Positions 1 through 7,540 of a stretch of DNA of 27,483 bases are shown in pieces (the first letter of the stretch is position 1; each line of letters starts with the position of its first letter). Under the pieces are notes generated by a model. That model searched no databases. It was not told the DNA's origin and was given only the letters and a program-made list of their open reading frames with translations. Both the position numbers and the translations under genes were made by a program. The stretch comes from a virus. The stretch covers positions 1-27,483 of the IMG/VR virus record IMGVR_UViG_3300032516_000151. One strand, written 5' to 3'.

Positions 1-26
1 GCGGTGATTTTGCGTTGGATTGCCAT
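1..26 (-). CDS. Start of a gene truncated by the window edge
   Basis: An ATG at 26 reads leftwards off the window and encodes at least eight residues beginning MAIQRKIT. A good ribosome binding site (GAGGAG, about 6 bases upstream) precedes it. It lies 15 bases after the stop of the gene at 42-740, so it is the next gene of the head operon. By position it could be a head-tail connector or tail gene. Nothing more can be said from eight residues. Confidence 0.6.
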
Positions 27-41
27 AGATAACTCCTCGAA

Positions 42-740
42 TTACGGGTGGAAGTGTTCGGCCCCTTCGGTGATCCGCACGGCGATTGCCACTGGCAAAC
101 GGTCAATGCGCTCCTCGTCGAGATACTTAATGACGCGATAGCGGTTGCGTTCCTTGTCCACGAGGCGGTATTCGCCGCCCGCGGTTTCCATGGGCATGGG
201 GCCATTGAAAATGACGCGGTACGTCATTCGGGTCCACTCCGCCCCCAGGAAGAGTTCCGCCATCTCCGCCGAAGGCTGGAAGCGTGCCGGAACCTTATCC
301 TCCTCCGTGGGCGGTGATTGCAGGCTGAAGACCCCCAGCCAATCGGCCGCCGCCTCGTTCGCAGCCCCCTTGCCGTATACGGCCTTGAGGATAGTCGCCG
401 TGTTGTCCGCAGCGCTCACGATACTGAGGTTGCGGCAGCGGGCCGCGTAGGTCTGCACGACGTCGCGATACTCGACCGTGAGAATCGTCCAGTACGTGCC
501 CGCGTCGTCCACCAGCACTGAGCCGAGCGGCGGCTTGGCGCTGCGGCTCGCCGGCCAGTGGAGTCGCAGATCGGTCTGGGGCACCTGCCCTTTCGACGGC
601 TCCATTTCCTTGACGAGGAACGGTTCGTCGAGGACGCAGGCTGTGAGCGCAACATCCGCCTGCCCCTCGACCTTGAGGGTCATGGTGCGGAGGTTGTTGC
701 ACACGAGCAGGTCGGCGGATAGGTCCAACGTGAGCGACAC
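42..740 (-). CDS. Unknown protein after the capsid gene; possible head-tail connector
   Basis: This is a 232-residue protein that I do not recognise by sequence. The GTG start at 740 overlaps the capsid stop by one base (TAGTG), the coupling style used throughout the window. An ATG 19 codons further in (683) is the alternative start. There is no signal peptide or membrane segment. The sequence looks like a mixed alpha/beta soluble protein ending in a charged basic/acidic stretch (VDKERNRYRVIKYLDEERID). Its position directly after the putative major capsid gene suggests a head completion or connector protein, but this rests on synteny alone. Confidence 0.75.
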   Translation of the reverse strand: MSLTLDLSADLLVCNNLRTMTLKVEGQADVALTACVLDEPFLVKEMEPSKGQVPQTDLRLHWPASRSAKPPLGSVLVDDAGTYWTILTVEYRDVVQTYAARCRNLSIVSAADNTATILKAVYGKGAANEAAADWLGVFSLQSPPTEEDKVPARFQPSAEMAELFLGAEWTRMTYRVIFNGPMPMETAGGEYRLVDKERNRYRVIKYLDEERIDRLPVAIAVRITEGAEHFHP

Positions 741-2317
741 TATTGCCCTGAACTTTCGCTGAGATAGTTGTGGCGCTGCACCACGCGCGGCTCGAAGATC
801 GCCGCGTTGCCCATCTCGTAGGCTTTGAACGCGGCCACGATGTTCTGGCTGAACGACGGCCACATATCGGCCGGGGCCTGGATGACCGTGATGGGGAAGT
901 TCTCCATGTACTTCACGGCCTGCTCGAAATCGCCGTTGAACCACACCCAGTCCACGTTGCTGTTGCTCAGCCCGAGTTGCGAGACCATCTGAGCCCGCAA
1001 CTGGCGGCTGGTGGCGAATTGCTGCGCCAGCAGGCCGGACAGGGCCGACATCGGCGTCTGCATCAGCGTCTGGCCGGTCGCGAAGGCACCCGTCGCGTTG
1101 CCGCTGGCCGTCAGCTTGTACAGGTTCAGCGCCTGCACGATCTGCATCAGGTCCCAGCGCTTCGTGTACGGCAGCAGCACGAACGGGCGGCCCACCACGA
1201 CGGGCTCGCCGGTGTTCGGGTCTACCGTATTGGCGAAGCATTGGTCGGCCCTGCGAAAGGCCGTCCAGTCGTTCATCGGGTTGTTCGGGATGTCGTTGAC
1301 GAAGGCATTCGGCCGCGCAGCCAAGCCCGATGGCCAGTTTGTCTGCGGCGTCGAACTCGCCAACTGCGTCGTCGCCGAGCCCGTGGCCGACTGGTACATG
1401 TCCAGCGTGACCGGGGCCTTGTCGTAACGCCGCTTCTCGCGGTAGTAGGCCGGGTTGACGGTGCCCCCGATCACCACGCCGATCAGCCGCTTTTCCTTGC
1501 GCAGGCCGAGAATCCGGCCCACGTCGGATGCCTGGTTGAGCACCAGCCCGGTACGATCTCCGTAGACGACCTTCTTTGTGACCGCGATACCCAGTTGCCG
1601 CTCGTTGGTTTGCGGAATCTCGATGTACTCTTCCGAGAGCCCGACAAACTTCAGCGGTTGGTTCTCCTTGACGAGCGTGATGTCCTCGATATTGTTCGCA
1701 TCGGGGTCGGATAGCAAGCCCACGCCGGGGACGCGCTCGCCGTCCATCATGTTTGTGGGATAGCGGCCGCACAAGTTGGTCACCACGAACTCTTCCTGGA
1801 CGTAGGACTGGAGAATCCGGTTGATGACCATCTGGCCAGTGATGCCGTAGAACAGCGAATAGTCCACGGCCTGGATGCCGCCCGCGTCGGCTTCCGCGAA
1901 GCGCACGGTGCGGCCGCTGTCACCCGGGTTCAGGTAATCGCGTACAAACCCGTCGCCAACCGGCTCGCCGGTGCTGCGCGAGACGACGAGTTGCGCCACG
2001 AGGTCGCGAATCGAGTAGTCTTCCAGGTCCAGTTCCGTGGAGACCTTCTTGCGCACGGGGATACCGTACTGCTGGTCGGGATCGTACCGGCCTTCGCGCT
2101 TCCGCGGGTCGAAGTCGGGGCCCCACGATTCGCGCAGCATGTGGCCTTCATGGTCCACGCCCAACTCTTCGCTGATGTTGCGAAAGTGGTTCAGGCTAGC
2201 CAGGCCGATGCGGCTGGCCATCGAACGGCCGCTGCCGTCCTCGTGGATGGATCGGCCCTTGGCTTGGGCTTCCGACACCATCATGCGGTAAAGGTTGCTT
2301 GCTTGCCGTCGTGCCAT
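740..2317 (-). CDS. Putative phage major capsid protein
   Basis: A 525-residue protein starting MARRQASNLYRMM. The ATG at 2317 has AAGGAG about 10 bases upstream. It lacks signal peptide and membrane segments. The call comes mainly from order: terminase, portal, prohead protease/scaffold, decoration-like protein, then this long soluble protein, which is the classical slot of the major capsid protein. The N-terminal ~130 residues are charged and could be a delta-like domain removed by the upstream protease. I see no diagnostic HK97 motif that can be read by eye, and 525 residues is longer than typical HK97-fold capsids, so an inserted domain or retained scaffold region is possible. The stop overlaps the next gene's GTG start. 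Confidence 0.75.
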   Translation of the reverse strand: MARRQASNLYRMMVSEAQAKGRSIHEDGSGRSMASRIGLASLNHFRNISEELGVDHEGHMLRESWGPDFDPRKREGRYDPDQQYGIPVRKKVSTELDLEDYSIRDLVAQLVVSRSTGEPVGDGFVRDYLNPGDSGRTVRFAEADAGGIQAVDYSLFYGITGQMVINRILQSYVQEEFVVTNLCGRYPTNMMDGERVPGVGLLSDPDANNIEDITLVKENQPLKFVGLSEEYIEIPQTNERQLGIAVTKKVVYGDRTGLVLNQASDVGRILGLRKEKRLIGVVIGGTVNPAYYREKRRYDKAPVTLDMYQSATGSATTQLASSTPQTNWPSGLAARPNAFVNDIPNNPMNDWTAFRRADQCFANTVDPNTGEPVVVGRPFVLLPYTKRWDLMQIVQALNLYKLTASGNATGAFATGQTLMQTPMSALSGLLAQQFATSRQLRAQMVSQLGLSNSNVDWVWFNGDFEQAVKYMENFPITVIQAPADMWPSFSQNIVAAFKAYEMGNAAIFEPRVVQRHNYLSESSGQ

Positions 2318-2352
2318 GACAGGTGGCTCCTTGTTCTCTGCGGTGTGTGGTC

Positions 2353-2949
2353 TTATTGACCAGAAGCGTTCGTGTAGGTGCCAGCCGGCGGTACGCCCTG
2401 GGTGCTCGGGCCGCCCTGCGGATAACCGGGCTTGATCTCGATCAAGCATCGCACCTGGTCAGGATCGGTCTGAGCGAAGGAAGCGGGCTGCCGGCGCAGC
2501 ACGCCGATGGCGCGGGAACGTTGCAGGCTGCCGTCTGTGGCCGCTGCCATCACCTTCTGGCTGTTTGGGATGGCGGCGGTGCTGGCAGCGTAGATGGCCA
2601 CCAGTCCGCCCTCACCAACATCCTCCGTTTCCGCCTCACAATCGAACTCGAACAGGCCGTCCGTCAACACCGTGACGCACGGCGGTTTCGGGTCGTTGAA
2701 GTTGAGGCGGAAACTAACCTCTCCCGACTGTAGGCCGACCTTTTCGCCGGCAACGCCGAGGAAATATTGGGCGAAGGCAAGCTGATTGAGCGCCACGCTG
2801 CCCTGGTTGACCATGTCCGACGCCGGGCGCGCGTGGCCCAATATGGGATCGGCGAACAACAGATCGCCCTCCTCGATCGGATGGCTTGGATCATACGGGA
2901 AGAAGCTGCGCGAGGTGTTCCCGCCGCGGTAGCGAAATTGGCTTGACAT
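2353..2949 (-). CDS. Putative capsid decoration/cement protein
   Basis: A 198-residue protein between the prohead protease and the capsid gene, the slot of lambda gpD-like or DUF2190-like cement proteins. The residues EEGDLLFADPILGHARPAS (about 27-45) followed by FAQYFLGVAGEK resemble the 'GD-lv ... kPAs ... FLGVA' pattern of such small beta-rich head proteins; this is from memory, not a search. The ATG at 2949 is preferred over the in-frame GTG at 2955, because the AAAGGAG at 2958-2964 lies only 2 bases before the GTG but 8 before the ATG. The C-terminus is rich in proline and glycine. Confidence 0.6.
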   Translation of the reverse strand: MSSQFRYRGGNTSRSFFPYDPSHPIEEGDLLFADPILGHARPASDMVNQGSVALNQLAFAQYFLGVAGEKVGLQSGEVSFRLNFNDPKPPCVTVLTDGLFEFDCEAETEDVGEGGLVAIYAASTAAIPNSQKVMAAATDGSLQRSRAIGVLRRQPASFAQTDPDQVRCLIEIKPGYPQGGPSTQGVPPAGTYTNASGQ

Positions 2950-2973
2950 TGCCACATCTCCTTTCGTGCCGCC

Positions 2974-3927
2974 TTAGATCGCGGCGAGGGTTTCTTGCCG
3001 GGTGATCGAATGGCCGCCATTGCTGGCGTCCGCGCTTTCCTTGATGGGTGCCATCGGCGGCGCGCCGCTGTGGACCTGACGCGGTTGCGGCAAGAGGGCC
3101 TTGCGGTCGTCGATCAGGACCTTGCGGGACGCGGCGTCCGGCGCGGACACGAGTTGCGCCATGAACGCCTCGCTGACGATCTTCTTGTCGTCGATGCTGA
3201 GCTTCGCCGTCTTCAGTTCCTCGGCGATCGCAGCCTTCTTGGCCTGTTCGGCCTCCTTCGCCTTCAACTCGTCGCGCTCCTTGGTGAGTGCGGCGACGTT
3301 CTCCTTGAGCGTATTGGTTTCGACGGAGAGCTTGCCGGCCTCGTCGGTGCCCTGAAGCTTCGCCACGAGGTCCGGTCGGTGCTCCTGAAGCTGTTCGATG
3401 GTCAACTCTTTCAGTTCCACGGAGATGTTCCTTTCCATAACGTCTTCAAAAAGGCCCTTGGTTGTCGCGGGATCTGCCACCAGATCAACCGACTCGACGT
3501 GGACGATCTCTTCGATCGTCGTGCTGCCGTCGCGCTCGCGGCGCTTCTTGGCTTCCACGACATGCGAAAAACCGACGTTCTCGGGCGCATGCTCGGCGTC
3601 CCAGAGAAGTTGTTCCGCGATGGGATGTTTGACATTGAAGTGGAAATCGGCGAACAGGCCATCATCCCGCACGGCGACGTTGCGCAGGACGCCCAAGCGA
3701 TCCTGGTACGACCGCGACTCGCGCGCATGGTTCAGATTGACCTTGATGCCCTCATAGAGTGGGGCGGCCTTCGCGACCGCCTCGGGCAGATAGCGGCGAT
3801 TGTTGCGGGACTGCAGGCCGAGAATCTTTACGCCCTTGAGCACGCCGGTCGCCCGATCCACCGACGGTTTTAGCCCGCGGTTGCTGACGAACTCTTCCAA
3901 GCGTTCCACTGGTGCCTGCTGTGCCAT
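2974..3927 (-). CDS. Prohead maturation protease fused to scaffold-like coiled coil
   Basis: A 317-residue protein. Residues about 25-160 look like a herpesvirus/HK97-type prohead serine protease: NLNHA with candidate catalytic His68, GFSH with candidate nucleophile Ser121, and the typical end of the fold, VDLVADPA, at about 147-154. Residues about 170-245 are a strongly charged, Lys/Glu/Ala-rich coiled coil such as serves as internal scaffold. Fused protease-scaffold proteins of this kind are known in phages and process the capsid delta domain and themselves. The ATG at 3927 has GGAG about 9 bases upstream. The gene sits directly after a terminator-like hairpin and upstream of decoration and capsid genes. 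Confidence 0.75.
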   Translation of the reverse strand: MAQQAPVERLEEFVSNRGLKPSVDRATGVLKGVKILGLQSRNNRRYLPEAVAKAAPLYEGIKVNLNHARESRSYQDRLGVLRNVAVRDDGLFADFHFNVKHPIAEQLLWDAEHAPENVGFSHVVEAKKRRERDGSTTIEEIVHVESVDLVADPATTKGLFEDVMERNISVELKELTIEQLQEHRPDLVAKLQGTDEAGKLSVETNTLKENVAALTKERDELKAKEAEQAKKAAIAEELKTAKLSIDDKKIVSEAFMAQLVSAPDAASRKVLIDDRKALLPQPRQVHSGAPPMAPIKESADASNGGHSITRQETLAAI

Positions 3928-3944
3928 TCCCGCGGCTCCAAAAC

Positions 3945-3984
3945 AAAAAAGCCCGGCGACCCCCGTAGGGATTGCCGGGCTTTT
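3945..3984 (-). terminator. Terminator-like hairpin just upstream of the protease gene
   Basis: Arms GCCCGGC (3951-3957) and GCCGGGC (3974-3980) are flanked by a 6-base A run (3945-3950) and a 4-base T run (3981-3984). The structure can therefore act as a Rho-independent terminator in minus-strand transcription (U run encoded by the A tract), and weakly in the other direction. It ends 17 bases before the protease start codon, after the glycosyltransferase cassette. It either closes the cassette transcript or acts as an attenuator in the leader of the head genes. Confidence 0.65.
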
Positions 3985-4025
3985 CGGCGACACAAAAATG
4001 CCCGCGAACTCAGATTACAACTATA

Positions 4026-4055
4026 AGATTAACACACCACGCCCGCCGTTGTCAA
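4026..4055 (-). promoter_or_regulatory. Candidate sigma70-type promoter for the head genes
   Basis: Read on the minus strand, a perfect -35 hexamer TTGACA (4050-4055) is followed after 18 bases by TAATCT (4026-4031). A better -10-like TATAGT at 4020-4025 would need a 24-base spacer, which is too long. The site lies in the only A+T-rich intergenic stretch between the glycosyltransferase cassette and the protease gene. A transcript starting near 4015-4020 would carry the hairpin at 3945-3984 in its leader. This is motif-based only. Confidence 0.4.
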
Positions 4056-4184
4056 CACCCTACTCGGGTTCTCGGTAGCGCGGACTGGCCTAGACCCAAT
4101 CGTTGCCGGGCCCCGGTTCCTCGCCGGAAAAGGCCGAAATATGGAACCGATCGTTGTCGATCCGCAGCGGAATGCCCCGTTCGG

Positions 4185-5057
4185 TCAGAATTTCTCCGAC
4201 CCGCAAATCCTCCGTCCCTCGGAGATGGGTTCCAGCGCTTGGCGGATAATCTGGATGGTTTTCTCGGTTGCAAACCGCTCCACCGCCCACGCCCGCACTT
4301 GATTCCGATCCAAGTCCATCGCCTGCTGTTCTTCTTCTGCTAAATTCGACCAATCTGAGGCAATGACACCAGAAATCCCAGGCACAATCCAGGGAGCGCC
4401 ATGTGGTATCCCAACAGTCGGGCATCCGGCCAACATGATTTCAGCCAGTGCCAGCGGGCCACGATCGTCAGTGGACAGGTACAGACAGCAGCGTGACCGG
4501 CGGGCTACTTCAATTAACTCTTGTCGATGGTAATCACCATAGATCAGGATCGTGGATTGAGGGCAACGATTCTTGGCCCGAAAGGCTTCTCGCAGCAGCA
4601 TTCGATCCTTGACGTAGATCAGCAGATCGTACTCCGCTGACAGTGGGCCTTCAGGTTGCGGTTCGATCGGATAAGACCACAACAGAACGGGTGCCTTATT
4701 GCGTTTGCAGTGTGCTTTAATCAGTTCCGCATACCATGCCGATTCGGTGAACTGGACTGCGCAACTCTCGGCATCCATTAGGCGTTGCTCGTGCGATCCC
4801 CAGCCTGGCTGCGCGGAATTGGCGAATAGGACGTTTGGGCCAAGCACAAATTTCCAGTGCCACTCGGCGAACTGAACCGCCAGCGGGGAATCTTTATAGA
4901 GCCATATCCAGGGAATCTCACCGTTATTCAGTTGTCCGCCAATGCGCAACCATGTGAGTTTTGCAGCGCGAAGGGCCTTCTGTAGGGCCGCCATGCCGTT
5001 TCCGGGCCCATGACCATCTGCGGCGTCCTGTGCACGAATCAAGCGAATGGCAGGCAT
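4185..5057 (-). CDS. GT-B fold glycosyltransferase (GT4-like)
   Basis: A 290-residue protein, last of four glycosyltransferase genes. The C-terminal half resembles the nucleotide-sugar-binding domain of glycosyltransferase group 1: STILIYGDYHRQE (168-180), a VARRSRCCLYLSTDD segment (184-198), and the family signature around Glu206 (LALAEIMLAGCPTVG, 202-216), where the glutamate normally contacts the donor. The N-terminal acceptor domain is short, so the protein is smaller than usual (350-400 residues). The ATG at 5057 overlaps the upstream stop by one base (TAATG). It would act in the cytoplasm and transfer a sugar to an unknown acceptor. Confidence 0.75.
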   Translation of the reverse strand: MPAIRLIRAQDAADGHGPGNGMAALQKALRAAKLTWLRIGGQLNNGEIPWIWLYKDSPLAVQFAEWHWKFVLGPNVLFANSAQPGWGSHEQRLMDAESCAVQFTESAWYAELIKAHCKRNKAPVLLWSYPIEPQPEGPLSAEYDLLIYVKDRMLLREAFRAKNRCPQSTILIYGDYHRQELIEVARRSRCCLYLSTDDRGPLALAEIMLAGCPTVGIPHGAPWIVPGISGVIASDWSNLAEEEQQAMDLDRNQVRAWAVERFATEKTIQIIRQALEPISEGRRICGSEKF

Positions 5058-5818
5058 TAAAACGGCCTTTCGCGGACGATCGGACTTACCATCGGGTAAT
5101 GCAAGTCGAACGGCGGAATCCAAGGATGTAGAGTGGCACTAGAAAGTTGGCAACGCAGGCTTTGCCATGCTGCGCTGCCGGTTGGATCGGCGCGATTGAG
5201 CAGGCCGCTGATATTCTGGTTTCCCCAACAGTAGATGTAACTCGGGGCGTATCCCAGTTCGATCGGGTCGGCCTGACTGACATTCTGCGCCTCCAATTTG
5301 CGCATAAGTCCCTGGTCTTCGTTGCCACTTAACTCTTCTGGATAGCCACCCACGCGCTTTATGGCATCCAACCGGATAGCCCATGCTGGATGGTAAAGCC
5401 GCTCTTTGCGGTGATCGCTCCGATGGCCGGTAAAGTTGGCGGTGAAAATCCAGTTATCATCGGCGACCTGCGGTGACAATACTACGGAAGGGCGCGACCA
5501 GTCGGCGATATCCAATGCGCGCGCTGCTGAGGAAAGATGCCAGGGAAGAAACAGATCGTCGTCGTCAATCGGCAGAATGCCGTCAGTTCCGTCGGGAACC
5601 AACGACAGTACATAGTTGCGCTTGGCCCCCAGACTCGGGAAGCGGTTGGCTACGCTTATTAGTCGCCAGCGGTTACCTTCGCAGCAATTGCCGTACTGTC
5701 CTCCATCGTCCAAGATGACCATGTAGCGATCCTCATGGTCCTGCGCCTCAAAGCAGGCGACGGTGCGTGGCAGAAGATGGGGCCTACCGTAAGTCGATAC
5801 CGTGCAACACAACTTCAT
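5057..5818 (-). CDS. GT-A fold glycosyltransferase (family 2-like)
   Basis: A 253-residue protein. It opens with a GT2-like start (CCTVSTYGRPHLLPRTVACF, 4-23), followed by DDGG (37-40), the usual uridine-binding acidic site, then AKRNYVLSLV and GILPIDDDDLF (80-90), which supplies the metal-binding DxD motif. GNEDQGLMRKL further on resembles the E/D-x-D catalytic-base region of the family. No membrane span is present, so it is a soluble cytoplasmic enzyme. The ATG at 5818 overlaps the upstream stop by one base (TAATG). It has neither a fused domain nor an obvious defect. Confidence 0.8.
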   Translation of the reverse strand: MKLCCTVSTYGRPHLLPRTVACFEAQDHEDRYMVILDDGGQYGNCCEGNRWRLISVANRFPSLGAKRNYVLSLVPDGTDGILPIDDDDLFLPWHLSSAARALDIADWSRPSVVLSPQVADDNWIFTANFTGHRSDHRKERLYHPAWAIRLDAIKRVGGYPEELSGNEDQGLMRKLEAQNVSQADPIELGYAPSYIYCWGNQNISGLLNRADPTGSAAWQSLRCQLSSATLHPWIPPFDLHYPMVSPIVRERPF

Positions 5819-6483
5819 TACCGCTTCTCCTTGAAGGCGGACACCTTCCCGATATGCAGGAAATAGTAGTCGGGGTTTTCAACTACTTCGACGGGCGCAA
5901 TGGCATTCAGAGCGCACTTGGCAAACTGGTTCGCCATCATATTTTCGTGCCAGCCGGCATCGCCCCATTCCTGGTAGGGCCCGGTCGTCTCTAGCCAACG
6001 CCGGTGGGACAAATGGGGGTTGTCGGCTATCGGCCAGGGACCGCGCTTGTCAACCGTTGCCCAGCGCCCGTTGGGAAATGCGAACTTCGTATGCGCAACC
6101 CAGAATCGCACTACGGCAATCGATTGCTGCGTTTCTAAGATCGCTGCTGCGGCGTTCAAGTCGAGCGCACGACACAATTCCCAGTCGTCCTGAACGTAAA
6201 GGCGAATGTCGTCGGGACATTGCGCAAAAGCGAAGTTCAAGTGTGCACCAAGATTGGCTTTATCGGCGTGCCAGATAAGTTGTGCATCGAACTCGGCGCA
6301 CAGATTTGCCAATTCGTCTTGCGCCCAGTCGTCCACACCCTCATGCTCGGCCGAAACGAGATATCGCAACTGCCGCCCCGTTGCGGAAAGATGTCTCGCC
6401 AAAGCCTGTAGGACGTGGCGCAAATAATGCAACCGAGCATCGGAGTTTGGCCACGTCGTTATCAGGACGCTAAGTGGGTTCAT
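5818..6483 (-). CDS. Probable glycosyltransferase, GT-A like
   Basis: A 221-residue protein starting MNPLSVLITTWPNS. The arrangement resembles family 2 enzymes: an N-terminal strand-turn (LSVLITTWPN), an EFDAQLIWHADKANLGAHLN segment and then RLYVQDDWEL (94-103), where QDDWE (98-102) is the probable DxD-type donor/metal site. Similarity to canonical GT2 is weaker than for its neighbours. The ATG at 6483 lies inside the upstream gene (14-base overlap) and has no clear ribosome binding site, which suggests coupled translation. The acceptor is unknown. Confidence 0.65.
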   Translation of the reverse strand: MNPLSVLITTWPNSDARLHYLRHVLQALARHLSATGRQLRYLVSAEHEGVDDWAQDELANLCAEFDAQLIWHADKANLGAHLNFAFAQCPDDIRLYVQDDWELCRALDLNAAAAILETQQSIAVVRFWVAHTKFAFPNGRWATVDKRGPWPIADNPHLSHRRWLETTGPYQEWGDAGWHENMMANQFAKCALNAIAPVEVVENPDYYFLHIGKVSAFKEKR

Positions 6484-7210
6484 ACGGCCACGGCCCCGTG
6501 TCGGAAGTGAACTTGCCTTCTGCGCACAAGTGCTCGTACAGTTCGCGGGATTGCGCCATATCTTGGCGGTTGTCTGTCCGGTGGTCTTGGTGATATCCAA
6601 GAATCTCGTCGTGCCACTCGGGCTGGATGCCGTGACGAGCAAGGCGCGTTTCCAGCCAATCATCATCGAACCCGTAGCTGATGAAACGCTCGTCCATTCC
6701 ACCGACCGCGTAAATATCCTGTCGCCAGTAGGCCCCCAGGAACGTGTGCGGCAATCGCCGATGCTTGCTGTGGATGTACCAGCCGTCATGCGAGAAGGCG
6801 ATGGGCCACAACGATGGCGATTGACCTTCTGTCGGTTTGACTGCTTTGCAGGCTGCCACGACGTACTGGCGCGGTTTGAGTGAATTGCAGAGGCGTTCTA
6901 TCGTGTCGCCGCTGCCGTGGATGATGTCGTCCGTGTGCCAGATAATGATCTGGCCGCGGGCTTGACGTAAAGCGATGTTGAAGGGCACGGAAGGGCTGCG
7001 CCAGTTCTCTTTTCTGGGGAGCGTCATCAATCGTATTTGCGGATACCGCGATAGGACCGCCGGCGTTTCATCGGTCGATCCATCATCCGTGACGATTACC
7101 TCGAACTCGAATGGCGGGTGCTGCGCGAAAATGCTTTCTAGTGTACGGACGAGCAATGGCGCATGGTCGAAAGTCGGGAAGCACACCGAGCAACGCGGGG
7201 CGGGATTCAT
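6470..7210 (-). CDS. Family 2 glycosyltransferase
   Basis: A 246-residue protein, the clearest glycosyltransferase here. It has the textbook N-terminus (CSVCFPTFDHAPLLVRTLES, 7-26), then FEVIVTDDGSTDETPAVL with the nucleotide-binding DDGS at 42-45, then NIALRQARGQIIIWHTDD with the metal-binding acidic pair at 94-95. A later region around YGFDDDWLETRLARHG resembles the family's ED-type catalytic-base segment. It is cytoplasmic, with no membrane segment. It is the first of the four-gene cassette; its ATG at 7210 overlaps the preceding stop (ATGA), and its end overlaps the next gene by 14 bases. Confidence 0.9.
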   Translation of the reverse strand: MNPAPRCSVCFPTFDHAPLLVRTLESIFAQHPPFEFEVIVTDDGSTDETPAVLSRYPQIRLMTLPRKENWRSPSVPFNIALRQARGQIIIWHTDDIIHGSGDTIERLCNSLKPRQYVVAACKAVKPTEGQSPSLWPIAFSHDGWYIHSKHRRLPHTFLGAYWRQDIYAVGGMDERFISYGFDDDWLETRLARHGIQPEWHDEILGYHQDHRTDNRQDMAQSRELYEHLCAEGKFTSDTGPWPYEPT

Positions 7211-7416
7211 AGTTTGTCCACCATTTCGGTAGTCACCTTGGCGGTGTTGACAGCGCGGCCTTCTTGAAAGTGGACCACGATCGCGATCTGACCGAACTCG
7301 CTGCCCTTCTCCATCCGTTCAAACTCGGCGCAAAGGCGGCGATAAAGCAGGCTCAAAGCGCGGGAGTTGGCGTCTTGAAGCGTCGGTTTCGGAGTTGGCG
7401 CGCCGATCCTGGACAT
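7207..7416 (-). CDS. Small unknown protein before the glycosyltransferase cassette
   Basis: A 69-residue protein starting MSRIGAPTPKPTLQDANSR, not recognised. The ATG at 7416 has GGAGAG with good spacing. An in-frame ATG at 7491 (94 residues) lacks a comparable site and is less likely. The stop overlaps the start of the first glycosyltransferase (ATGA), so the two are translated together. It begins 124 bases after the portal stop. It contains an amphipathic helix followed by a short IAIVVHFQEGR strand region. Confidence 0.65.
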   Translation of the reverse strand: MSRIGAPTPKPTLQDANSRALSLLYRRLCAEFERMEKGSEFGQIAIVVHFQEGRAVNTAKVTTEMVDKL

Positions 7417-7540
7417 ATTCTCTCCAAACAGGGCGGTGTCTTCTGGCGGATGAACCGCCTCGGGCTCGTTCGTCTGGCACCGCAGTACCATGCCTGCCGA
7501 TTGGCAGCCCCGACGATGCCTACGCGGGGGAGCGTTATGC

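Noticed and set aside
4020-4025. TATAGT as the -10 partner of TTGACA at 4050-4055
   Set aside because: The spacer would be 24 bases, too long for a sigma70-type promoter; the weaker TAATCT at 18 bases is kept.
7417-7491. Longer form of the small gene before the glycosyltransferases, starting at 7491
   Set aside because: The upstream ATG has no good ribosome binding site, whereas GGAGAG precedes the ATG at 7416.
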